32,368 nucleotides of DNA from Spirosoma spitsbergense DSM 19989 (lineage in GTDB: Bacteria; Bacteroidota; Bacteroidia; Cytophagales; Spirosomataceae). Under the pieces are notes generated by a model. It did not search any database, was not told the DNA's origin, and worked only from the letters and a program-made list of their open reading frames with translations. Numbering within the stretch: position 1 is the first letter of the stretch; each line of letters begins with the position of its first letter. Location: positions 1 to 32,368 of the forward strand of contig NZ_KB893597.1 of NCBI RefSeq assembly GCF_000374085.1, written 5' to 3'. Positions 6,762-15,497 of the stretch are shown here, piece by piece. Position numbers and translations under genes: made by a program.

Positions 6762-9338
6762 ATGCACTATTTTCTTTATTTCGTTTTGATTTTCCTGTGT
6801 TCTGTCTGCCCAATTCAGGCGCAGCCGGGCCGGGCGTTGTCCCTGCAAAACGAGCGGGTGCGCCTGGTCTGGCAACAAACGCCGAACGGCTGGCAGCTTC
6901 AGCGCGTCGCCGGACGGACGGGGAAAAACTGGCTGCCGCTGGGCAAGCCATCGGGTGAGTACACGTTGCTGTACACTGCCGAAAAACCGTCCGGTACACC
7001 CGATACAACGTTTCGCAGCATCACCGGCGATGTGTTTCCGGGACCGGCCTATCACTATCAGCAAACGCAGTGGGCCGATGCGACCAGTCCCGTTTCGCTG
7101 AACAAAGCCGGACGGGCTATCCAGTTCTTTCCTAAAACGGGCACACAAACGGGAACGAACAAACTGCGCTTCCGGCAGGAGACCGACGTGGCGACCATCA
7201 CCACCGACTGGTCGTTCGACCCGGCTTTTCCAACCGATGTGCTTGTCACCCAAACACTAACCGCGACCAAAGCCGGGTATTTTTCGGCTGCCAGCCCGAC
7301 GCTGGCTACCGTACCCGAGGCTAATCTGGCCTGGGCTACCGTGCCGGGCTATTTTCAGGGCAATCACATCCAGAAAAACTTCGCGCTGGCCTACGCCTAC
7401 GGACACGGCATCCCGGACCTGCCCGCCCTGTACCGCGAACGTTGCGCCAGTACCCTTAGTCCGTTGGTCAGTACGAAAGCTGGCTTAACCTTATCGGTCA
7501 TTCCTGCTCTTGGTCTGGGCCGCGACCCTTGGGCAAAAGACCACAGTACCCAAACGGACTGGCATATTGGTCTGTCGCACAAAAACCGCCGTTCTGACCT
7601 TAGCCCGACATTGTATTACCCTGTTTTGGGTGAACCAAAATCAGTTCTGAAACCGGGTGACACTGTATCGTTTACGTTTCACTACAGCCTGACCAATGGC
7701 GACTGGTTTTCGGCCATCAACCACGCGGCCAACGACGTGTACGGGTTTGGTAAATCGCTGGCTCTGCGGCAGAACAAACAATCGCTGACCAGCCGGGTGG
7801 AGCAGATGCACCACTACCTCACCAACCCTAAAACCTCGCTGTGGAACGTGGAGGAATTTGAGGGGATGAAGATTGGGGCGCAGTCGTACCTCGGTGGCGT
7901 GGTTGGTTCCAACAAAGACGCGATGAAAAACTCGGACTACGGGGCCATGTGGATGCTGGCGCGGGCCACAGGCGACACGTTACTGACCCAAAACGTACTA
8001 CCCTACGCCCTGAATTTCAAACTGGCGCAACAGGACACCGACGATGATTTTTTTAAGGGAGCCGTGGAGGGACAGTACTATTTAGCCAAATCCAAAAAGT
8101 TCGTGGAGGAGTGGGGCGAAGTAGTTGAACCCATCGCCCTGACTTATTACACCATGCTCGACATCGGGAATATGCTACTCTTTGAACCCGACAACGCCGA
8201 ACTCAAAACCCGGCTGCGACTCGGTGCCGACCGGCTGCTGGCCTGGCAGAAACCGGGGGGCAACTGGGCGGTGGCTTACGACAAAAAAACGGATAAGGAA
8301 GCATTCTTAGACATTCAGGACCTGCGCCCCACGTTCTACGGCCTGCTGGTGGCCTACCGGATTCTACATGACCCGAAGTACCTGACAGTTGCCCGCAAAG
8401 GAGCCAACTGGTTTATCACAAACGCGGTCGAAACCGGCAGTTTCCTCGGCGTGTGTGGCGATGCCCGCTACGCCCCCGATTTCGCGACGGGGCAGTCGGC
8501 GCAGGCATTGCTGGATTTATATGACCTGACCCACGACGACCGCTACAAAACAGCCGCCATCGAAGCCGCCAAAATATACACGACATCCATTTACACGCAC
8601 CCCATTGCCGACCACGAACAGAAAACAGTCAATGGCCGACCGCGCCAGGATTGGGAAATTTCGCAGTCGGGACTGAGCTTTGAACACGGCGGTATTTTCG
8701 GCTCGGCCAACCGGGCGGGACCAATTCAGTTGGCCAGTCATGCGGGTATGTTCATCCGACTTTATGGCCTGACGAAGGAGCCCCTGTTTGCTGATATGGC
8801 GCGGGCGGCTGCTATCGGTCGCCACGCCTTTGTGGACTCGGCTACCAGCGTAGCCTCGTACTATTGGAACACGATGAATAAAGGAGCCGGACCATACCCG
8901 CACCATGCGTGGTGGCAAATCGGCTGGATAACCGACTACCTGATGGCTGAAGCCGAACTACGGTCGGGTGGTGAGGTGGTGTTTCCGCGTGGGTTCGTTA
9001 CGCCCAAAGTGGGACCACACCAGACGTATGGGTTCGCGCCCGGCAGCATCTACGGCCAACCAGCCGACCTGATTATCCGCGAGGGCATAGTAACGCCCGA
9101 CAACCCGAACATCGAATACATCACGGCTCAGTCGCTGGATAAGAAAAAGCTGTTTGTGGTGCTGATGAACAACCGCGCTCAGGCCACCACCGCGACGGTT
9201 AAACTGCAACCGGATTTAATTCGGGCGGGGCGTGGTCAGTGGAAAAGGCTGACCAACGGGAAAGCGATTGAATTGACGCAGCCAGGCCTGACGCTGCCGC
9301 CGTTTGGGATTGAGGTTTGGGAATTCGACTGGCAGTAA
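6762..9338 (+). CDS. Secreted protein of probable (alpha/alpha)6-toroid fold, function unknown
   Basis: This 858-residue protein has a signal peptide ending near residue 20 (PIQA/Q). The first ~320 residues are beta-rich with many aromatic residues, which fits an N-terminal beta-sandwich. From about residue 330 to 760 there is an alternation of helix-forming segments with Trp/Tyr-Gly loops (for example 'DYGAMWMLARATGD', 'LTYYTMLDIGNML', 'GLLVAYRILHDPKYL', 'QALLDLYDLTHDDRY', 'ASHAGMFIRLYGLT'), the pattern of an (alpha/alpha)6 barrel as in several glycoside hydrolase and polysaccharide lyase families. A small beta domain closes the protein. I could not match it to a numbered family or assign catalytic residues. 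It starts 14 bp after the SusD stop, so it belongs to the same operon and probably acts on the imported or surface-bound glycan. Confidence 0.7.
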   Translation: MHYFLYFVLIFLCSVCPIQAQPGRALSLQNERVRLVWQQTPNGWQLQRVAGRTGKNWLPLGKPSGEYTLLYTAEKPSGTPDTTFRSITGDVFPGPAYHYQQTQWADATSPVSLNKAGRAIQFFPKTGTQTGTNKLRFRQETDVATITTDWSFDPAFPTDVLVTQTLTATKAGYFSAASPTLATVPEANLAWATVPGYFQGNHIQKNFALAYAYGHGIPDLPALYRERCASTLSPLVSTKAGLTLSVIPALGLGRDPWAKDHSTQTDWHIGLSHKNRRSDLSPTLYYPVLGEPKSVLKPGDTVSFTFHYSLTNGDWFSAINHAANDVYGFGKSLALRQNKQSLTSRVEQMHHYLTNPKTSLWNVEEFEGMKIGAQSYLGGVVGSNKDAMKNSDYGAMWMLARATGDTLLTQNVLPYALNFKLAQQDTDDDFFKGAVEGQYYLAKSKKFVEEWGEVVEPIALTYYTMLDIGNMLLFEPDNAELKTRLRLGADRLLAWQKPGGNWAVAYDKKTDKEAFLDIQDLRPTFYGLLVAYRILHDPKYLTVARKGANWFITNAVETGSFLGVCGDARYAPDFATGQSAQALLDLYDLTHDDRYKTAAIEAAKIYTTSIYTHPIADHEQKTVNGRPRQDWEISQSGLSFEHGGIFGSANRAGPIQLASHAGMFIRLYGLTKEPLFADMARAAAIGRHAFVDSATSVASYYWNTMNKGAGPYPHHAWWQIGWITDYLMAEAELRSGGEVVFPRGFVTPKVGPHQTYGFAPGSIYGQPADLIIREGIVTPDNPNIEYITAQSLDKKKLFVVLMNNRAQATTATVKLQPDLIRAGRGQWKRLTNGKAIELTQPGLTLPPFGIEVWEFDWQ

Positions 9339-9353
9339 TCGTTTGCAGAAGCT

Positions 9354-11078
9354 ATGAACACGACCACGATTGATACCGCTGTTATCGTCATTTTCTCGGC
9401 TTTTGTGCTGGGTATTGGGCTGTTGTTTGCCCGGACGGGGCGTAACATGAAATCATTTTTTGCCGGGGGCGAAGCAGTCCCCTGGTTCATTGGCGGCCTG
9501 TCGCTGTTCATGAGTTTTTTCTCGGCCAGTACGTTCGTGGCCTGGGGCAGCATCGCCTACAAATACGGCTGGGTGGCCGTCACCATTCAGTGGACGATGT
9601 GCGCCGGGGCGCTGGTTACGGGGTTATGGCTGGCCCCGCGCTGGAAAAAAACCGGCGTCCTTACCGCTGCCGAATACATCCGGCAACGGCTGGGGCTGCC
9701 GGTTCAGAAAACGTATATCTTCATTTTTACCCTCGTCAGCGTCTTCATCAAAGGGTCGGTGCTTTATCCGGTGGGCAAGCTGGTGAGCGTCTCGCTGGGT
9801 CTGCCGCTGGTACCCACCACCATCGGGCTCGGTATATTCATGATCGCCTATACCTCCGTGGGCGGGCTTTGGGCGGTGATGGTCACCGATATTCTCCAGT
9901 TTGTGGTGCTCTCGGCGGCCGTGTGTATCCTGCTTCCGCTGGCCTTCGATCAGGTGGGGGGCATAGCCGGTTTTACGGCCAAAGCACCCGACGATTTTTT
10001 CAACCTGCTCAACGGCGAATATAGCATTGGGTTCATGCTCGCTTTTTTCGTGTATCAGGTGGCTTATATTGGTGGTAACTGGACGTTTGTGCAGCGCTAC
10101 ACCAGCGTCGATAGTCCGAAATCGGCCCGGAAAGTGGCGTTCCTGTTTGCGGGACTTTACCTCGTCAGTCCCATTATCTGGATGCTGCCGCCCATGATAT
10201 ACAAGACCATCAACCCGGCGCTGGTGGGTCTCGATACCGAAAACGCCTACCTCGAAATCTGCCGACTGGTGCTACCGCCGGGGCTGCTGGGCCTGATGCT
10301 GACGGGTATGTATTTCTCAACCTCAGCCAGTGCTAATACCACCCTCAACGTGGTGTCGGCGGTATTTACCAACGATATTTACAAAGGGCTGATGAACCCT
10401 ACCGCCACCGACAAACAACTAATTCGGGTGGCGCGGCTATCCTCCTGGGGCTTCGGGATCGGTATGATTGTGATCGCCTTACTGGTGCCCTACATCGGTG
10501 GCATCGTAGAGGTGGTACTCACCATTGGGGCCGTAACGGGTGGCCCGCTACTGGCCCCGCCCATCTGGGCGCTCTTCTCAAAACGCCTGACCGGCCGCAC
10601 GACACTACGTATCACCCTGATAACGCTGTCGCTGAATCTGTTTGGTAAGATTATTTTACCGCTGGCAATGGGCATTAAACTCAGCCGGGCCGAAGAGATA
10701 GTCATTGGCGTTGGGATGCCAGTATTGCTGCTGGCCCTGACCGAGTGGCTGGCATCGCGCAACCGGTCCGACAGCCCCGATTATCTCGCCTACGAAATTA
10801 TCCGTGCAGAAGCGCCCATAAGTACCGTGCAGGAGCAGGCCGATGAAGCCGACGAGGTGAACCGTCAAAATCAGTTTGGTCTGCGCGTTATAGCCGTCTC
10901 GCTGGTGGTTACGGCCCTGATTCTGGGGGCACTAAGTATACTGACTACGCAGGGAGCCGGGGTGACCGCACTGTTAGCCGGCATTGTGCTGGTAACGGCC
11001 ATTATTCCCTGGCGGGCCGCTTCTAAACTAACGCCCGTTGCAAAGCCGGTAGAAGCAGTCAAACTACCCATCCGTTGA
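9354..11078 (+). CDS. Sodium:solute symporter (SSS family)
   Basis: This 574-residue polytopic inner-membrane protein belongs to the SSS family, which couples sodium entry to uptake of sugars and similar solutes. The N-terminal helix is followed by 'SFFAGGEAVPWFIGGLSLF' and 'FSASTFVAWGSIAYKYGW' (~34-73). The conserved segment 'YTSVGGLWAVMVTDILQF' lies at 166-183. Further hydrophobic helices run to ~465. A hydrophilic loop (~470-510) precedes two last membrane segments, which gives it a longer tail than minimal members. It lies 15 bp after the preceding gene and 35 bp before the GH2 gene. In this context it is the likely cytoplasmic importer of the released mono- or oligosaccharide, and no other inner-membrane importer is present in the window. 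Confidence 0.92.
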   Translation: MNTTTIDTAVIVIFSAFVLGIGLLFARTGRNMKSFFAGGEAVPWFIGGLSLFMSFFSASTFVAWGSIAYKYGWVAVTIQWTMCAGALVTGLWLAPRWKKTGVLTAAEYIRQRLGLPVQKTYIFIFTLVSVFIKGSVLYPVGKLVSVSLGLPLVPTTIGLGIFMIAYTSVGGLWAVMVTDILQFVVLSAAVCILLPLAFDQVGGIAGFTAKAPDDFFNLLNGEYSIGFMLAFFVYQVAYIGGNWTFVQRYTSVDSPKSARKVAFLFAGLYLVSPIIWMLPPMIYKTINPALVGLDTENAYLEICRLVLPPGLLGLMLTGMYFSTSASANTTLNVVSAVFTNDIYKGLMNPTATDKQLIRVARLSSWGFGIGMIVIALLVPYIGGIVEVVLTIGAVTGGPLLAPPIWALFSKRLTGRTTLRITLITLSLNLFGKIILPLAMGIKLSRAEEIVIGVGMPVLLLALTEWLASRNRSDSPDYLAYEIIRAEAPISTVQEQADEADEVNRQNQFGLRVIAVSLVVTALILGALSILTTQGAGVTALLAGIVLVTAIIPWRAASKLTPVAKPVEAVKLPIR

Positions 11079-11113
11079 ACGTACCGGGATTCAATCAACC
11101 CTAAAAAAACAAC

Positions 11114-13156
11114 ATGATTAACCGTCTTATTCTCTTCTTTTTGCTGATACCCCTTTCATTGTCAGCGCAATACAGCATCCGCGAGCCGAATGCGATCCTG
11201 CTGCACGGCGAATGGCGGTTTGCCCTCGACCCCGTCGACGCGGGCGTACGGGGCAACTGGTTTCGGGAAGATGCCCCGCTGAATCGATGGGAAAAGGTGA
11301 CTGTGCCGCACTGCTTCTCGGTTGACCCCCGCTTTCAGTTTTACACCGGAACAGCCTGGTATCGCCGGACTTTTCCGTGTCAACCCAGAGCGGGGAAACG
11401 CGTCATGCTGCATTTCGATGCGGCCTATTACGAAACGACCGTCTGGATAAACAGCCAGAAAGTTGGAACGCACGAAGGGGGCTATACACCCTTTCAGTTC
11501 GACATTACGGACTACCTGAAAACAGAAAGCGGTGCCTTGAACGCCATTGCCATTTCGGTGAATAACAACACCTGGAAAACGACGACCATACCGGGTGCAA
11601 AGGATAATAACCTGCCCGAATCGTTTCCGGGATGGCTCAACTACGGCGGCCTTATCCGGCCCGTTTACCTGACCATTGAGCCGGAGGTGTACGTCGAAAA
11701 CATCAAGACCAATGCTGCGCCGGATCTGGTAAAAGGAACGGCTATAGTAAACGTAAAAGTCAGGGTACGTAATGCGGGAAAGCAGGCAGTAACCCCAACG
11801 CTTGCTGTTTGGGTAGCGCAAAATGGTAAACCCATTACACTTACCTGGAAGCAACAGACGGGTTCAATAGCCGCTGGCCAAACGACCGTGCTGGACGCTG
11901 AAACGGCTCTTAAAGCCGCCGACGTAAAACTGTGGAGCCTCGACCAGCCGACCCTCTATGAAGTGCAGGTGATTGCCGCGACCGACACCGTTCGAACGCA
12001 TTTCGGCATTCGGAAAGTGGAGGTTCGCAACGCGCAACTGCTGCTGAACGGGCAGCCCATCAGAGTAGCCGGAGGAAACCGCGTGGTGGATTATGCGGGC
12101 CTGGGTTCGCTGGAGCCCGATTGGGTGGTGGAGAAAGATATGCGCCTGATGAAAGAAGCGGGCATGGAGCTGCACCGGCTCACCCACTATACCCCGGCTG
12201 AAACCGTGTACGATTGGGCCGACCGCAACGGGATGCTGATCATCAGCGAAGCGGGGAACTGGCAGCTGACACCCCGGCAGATGGACAACGACACCATGCG
12301 CACCAAATTCCGGCAGCAGTTTCGCGAGATGGCCGAACGCGACTGGAATCACCCCAGTGTCATTGCTTATAGCGTGGGTAACGAATACCTGTCTGAGCAA
12401 CCGGCGGGTCAGCGGTGGACAAAAGACATGATCGCCTACGCCCGCGAACTCGACCCAACCCGCCTGTACACCTTCGCGTCGATGCGGCTCAATGGTCTGC
12501 CAAAAAAACCTGAAGATGAAGCCAGTCAGTACTGCGATTTTATCTCGACCAATACCTACGGCAACCACGCTAATGTGCTGAAACACATTCACGCGCTCTA
12601 TCCTGACAAACCCATTTTTATCAGTGAATATGGTACGCGGGCGGATGGGAAAGATGGCGAAGCGGGGCAGGTGACGCACCTCGACAAATTTCTGACCGAT
12701 ATTCGGCAACTGCCCTATGTAGTGGGCGCGTCGTGGTGGTCATTCAATGATTACCTGAGCCGGCACGACGGCACCAACCCGGATGGCACCCGCCCGTGGG
12801 GCCTCGTTCGGGGTGATCGCTCGAAACGCCCGCTGTACAAAGCGCATCAGAGCGGGATGGCACCGCTCACCGTAGAAAAAATAAGCTGGACAGCTGGCAA
12901 TGAAGGCGTTCACACGCTGCGGGTACGGATAACTGCGCGTGCCGACTTTCCGGCTTATGCCCTCCACCAGTACCAGCTCAATACCACTTTTCAACAGATA
13001 CGTATTCCCGATTTACAGCCCGGCCAACACGTTGACATTGACCTGACTGTGCGCGGTTTTGAGCAACGGTTACCGATCGACATCAGCAAACCGACGGGCT
13101 TTACGGTATTTACTCAAACGATTGACTTAACGAATGATACGCGAACAGGCAACTGA
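11114..13156 (+). CDS. Glycoside hydrolase family 2 protein
   Basis: This 680-residue enzyme has a signal peptide (cleavage near residue 18, LSA/Q) and the three-part GH2 layout: a jelly-roll sugar-binding domain (~25-190, with 'HFDAAYYETTVWINSQKVG'), an Ig-like domain (~190-300) and a TIM barrel (~300-585). The expected acid/base is Glu424 in 'SVGNE' and the nucleophile Glu505 in 'ISEYGT', so it should be active. The usual 'GVNRHE' loop is altered to 'AGGNRVVDY' (~319-327). GH2 includes beta-galactosidases, beta-glucuronidases and beta-mannosidases; the 'ISEYG' form and the length lean towards a glucuronidase or galactosidase-like subgroup, but the substrate is not certain. Its last 23 bases overlap the start of the next gene in another frame, suggesting translational coupling to the flavoenzyme. 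Confidence 0.9.
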   Translation: MINRLILFFLLIPLSLSAQYSIREPNAILLHGEWRFALDPVDAGVRGNWFREDAPLNRWEKVTVPHCFSVDPRFQFYTGTAWYRRTFPCQPRAGKRVMLHFDAAYYETTVWINSQKVGTHEGGYTPFQFDITDYLKTESGALNAIAISVNNNTWKTTTIPGAKDNNLPESFPGWLNYGGLIRPVYLTIEPEVYVENIKTNAAPDLVKGTAIVNVKVRVRNAGKQAVTPTLAVWVAQNGKPITLTWKQQTGSIAAGQTTVLDAETALKAADVKLWSLDQPTLYEVQVIAATDTVRTHFGIRKVEVRNAQLLLNGQPIRVAGGNRVVDYAGLGSLEPDWVVEKDMRLMKEAGMELHRLTHYTPAETVYDWADRNGMLIISEAGNWQLTPRQMDNDTMRTKFRQQFREMAERDWNHPSVIAYSVGNEYLSEQPAGQRWTKDMIAYARELDPTRLYTFASMRLNGLPKKPEDEASQYCDFISTNTYGNHANVLKHIHALYPDKPIFISEYGTRADGKDGEAGQVTHLDKFLTDIRQLPYVVGASWWSFNDYLSRHDGTNPDGTRPWGLVRGDRSKRPLYKAHQSGMAPLTVEKISWTAGNEGVHTLRVRITARADFPAYALHQYQLNTTFQQIRIPDLQPGQHVDIDLTVRGFEQRLPIDISKPTGFTVFTQTIDLTNDTRTGN

Positions 13157-15422
13157 TAAACGTCCACTTCGGACGGTGCGGCATGAGGCCGATTTACTGG
13201 TAATTGGCGGGGGGCTTTCTGGTGTGTGCTGCGCCATTACGGCTGCCCGGGCCGGTATTCGGGTGGTGCTGGTGCAGGACCGGCCCGTGCTGGGCGGCAA
13301 CTCGTCAAGCGAGGTACGTCTGTGGGTGCTGGGCGCCACTTCACACATGGGCAACAACAACCGCTGGGCGCGGGAAGGGGGCGTTATCGACGAGCTGCTG
13401 CTAGAAAATCTCTACCGTAACCCGGAAGGCAATCCCCTGATTTTTGACACTATACTGCTCGAAAAAGTAGTTACCGAACCCAGCATTACCCTGCTGCTCA
13501 ATACGGCAGTATTTAACGTTAAAATGGCGGGTAAAACTACGGGTCGAATTGAGTCGGTGCAGGCGTTTTGCGCGCAGAATAGCACGATCTACGAACTGGC
13601 GGCTCCTCTGTTCTGCGATGCCTCGGGCGATGGTATCGTTGCGTTTCAGGCCGGGGCGGCCTTTCGGATGGGGGCCGAATCGATGGAGGAGTTTGGTGAA
13701 AAATTTGCTCCCTCGGCCGATTACGGGGAGTTGCTGGGCCACTCGCTGTATTTCTACACCAAAGACACCGGCAAGCCCGTACGGTATGTACCGCCCGCTT
13801 ATGCGCTGGCAGATATCACCCAGATTCCGCGTTTTCGATCGTTCAATACCAGCGATTACGGCTGTCGGCTGTGGTGGCTGGAGTATGGCGGTCGGCACGA
13901 TACTGTACATGATACCGAAACCATTAAGTGGGAGCTCTGGAAAGTCGTGTATGGTGCCTGGAACCACATCAAAAACTCGGGAAACTTCCCCGAAGCGGCC
14001 AACCTGACGCTGGAATGGGTAGGTCATATTCCCGGAAAGCGCGAAAGCCGCCGGTTTGAGGGCGATTACATGCTCACCCAACAGGATGTGGTGGAACAGC
14101 GGCACCAGGTCGATGCCGTGGCGTTTGGCGGCTGGAGCATCGACCTGCACCCGGCTGATGGCGTTTTTTCGGAAAAGCCCGGCTGTAATCAGTGGCATAG
14201 CAAAGGCATTTATTCGCTGCCGTTTCGGAGTTTCTACAGCCGTAATGTATCGAACCTGTTTCTGGCCGGACGCATTATCTCGGCTTCGCACGTGGCCTTT
14301 GGCTCGTCGCGGGTGATGGGAACGAGCGCACATGGCGGGCAGGCCGTGGGGATGGCCGCAGCCCTTTGCGCCCAACAAGGCTTATTACCCCGCGACATCA
14401 CGGCTAAGCCACAACGGATAAACGAACTGCAACAGGCATTACTCAAAACAGGTCAGCACATTCCCGGTCTCCGGCTTCGCGACGGGCAGGACCTGACCCA
14501 TCAGGCCACACTGTCGGTGTCGAGCGAGTTGGTTCTGACCGAACTGCCGCCCAGTGGCCCGATGATTGCTCTTGGGCATTCGGCCGGGCAGATGCTCCCG
14601 CTTACGACTGGACCGGTTCCGCAGTTTACGTTTTGGGTGGTGGCTGCTCAGGACACGACCTTGACGGTTGAGTTTCGGGTAAGCAGTAAACCCCAAAACC
14701 ACACGCCCGATCAAACCCTTGACCGGCGCGAAATTCAACTGAGTAAAGGCAAACAGCCCATTAAGCTGGCCTTTACCGAGTCCATGCCCTATGACGGCTA
14801 CGCCTTTATTTGTTTCCTGAAAAATGAACAGGTGTCGGTTCAATGCAGCGAGCTGCGGGTGTCGGGCATCGTGTCGGTTTTCAACAAAACCAATCCGGCC
14901 GTGTCGAACTACGGCAAGCAGGAACCGACCGACGATATCGGCGTAGAAGCGTTTGAGTTCTGGACACCCGACCGACGGCCCCAAGGCCATAACCTGGCCG
15001 TTCAGATTGAACCCGGCATTCGGATGTTCAACCCAGAAAATGTACGAAACGGTCTTCAACGGCCTACCAACATACCCAACGCCTGGGTGGCTCATCCCAA
15101 CGACCCGCAGCCCACCCTGACCCTAACGTGGTCCGAACCGAAACGGGTTCGGGAGGTGGTGATGAGTTTCGATACTGATTTCGACCACCCGCTCGAATCG
15201 GTGCTGATGACCCACCCCGAAACAACCACCCCGTTCTGTATCCGCGATCTGGTGGTTTGCAACGATCAGCAGCAGCGGGTGTATGAACTGACTGGCAACC
15301 ACCAGAGTCGCCATACGATTCGCTTTGCCCAGCCAGTCAACACAAGCAGTCTGAGCATCCACCTGAACGCCGTGAATGGCGCAGTGCCCCCGTCGCTGAT
15401 GGAGATTCGCTGTTACGAATAA
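13134..15422 (+). CDS. FAD-dependent oxidoreductase with C-terminal beta-sandwich domains, apparently cytoplasmic
   Basis: This 762-residue flavoprotein has a Rossmann dinucleotide-binding motif 'LLVIGGGLSGVCCAI' (21-35) and the subgroup motif 'PVLGGNSSSEVR' (51-62). A late FAD-binding stretch, 'NLFLAGRIISASHVAFGSSR' (~374-393), contains His386, which is also present in the second flavoenzyme of this locus. It fits the FAD-dependent oxidoreductase family common in glycan loci of Bacteroidota. Residues ~475-762 form beta-rich modules, the last resembling a discoidin or galactose-binding fold. No signal peptide is visible: the protein begins MIREQATDKR, and no longer in-frame start was found. 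A cytoplasmic location is therefore likely, unlike its GH2 neighbour. The overlap of 23 bp with the GH2 gene implies linked expression. Oxidation of a sugar hydroxyl before bond cleavage is a plausible but unproven role. Confidence 0.82.
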   Translation: MIREQATDKRPLRTVRHEADLLVIGGGLSGVCCAITAARAGIRVVLVQDRPVLGGNSSSEVRLWVLGATSHMGNNNRWAREGGVIDELLLENLYRNPEGNPLIFDTILLEKVVTEPSITLLLNTAVFNVKMAGKTTGRIESVQAFCAQNSTIYELAAPLFCDASGDGIVAFQAGAAFRMGAESMEEFGEKFAPSADYGELLGHSLYFYTKDTGKPVRYVPPAYALADITQIPRFRSFNTSDYGCRLWWLEYGGRHDTVHDTETIKWELWKVVYGAWNHIKNSGNFPEAANLTLEWVGHIPGKRESRRFEGDYMLTQQDVVEQRHQVDAVAFGGWSIDLHPADGVFSEKPGCNQWHSKGIYSLPFRSFYSRNVSNLFLAGRIISASHVAFGSSRVMGTSAHGGQAVGMAAALCAQQGLLPRDITAKPQRINELQQALLKTGQHIPGLRLRDGQDLTHQATLSVSSELVLTELPPSGPMIALGHSAGQMLPLTTGPVPQFTFWVVAAQDTTLTVEFRVSSKPQNHTPDQTLDRREIQLSKGKQPIKLAFTESMPYDGYAFICFLKNEQVSVQCSELRVSGIVSVFNKTNPAVSNYGKQEPTDDIGVEAFEFWTPDRRPQGHNLAVQIEPGIRMFNPENVRNGLQRPTNIPNAWVAHPNDPQPTLTLTWSEPKRVREVVMSFDTDFDHPLESVLMTHPETTTPFCIRDLVVCNDQQQRVYELTGNHQSRHTIRFAQPVNTSSLSIHLNAVNGAVPPSLMEIRCYE

Positions 15423-15497
15423 GCAACGAAAAGATAGGTACCTACACTAAGATTTTTACGTAACCGGGTTCAATCAGTTACACGACTTCTGGATACT

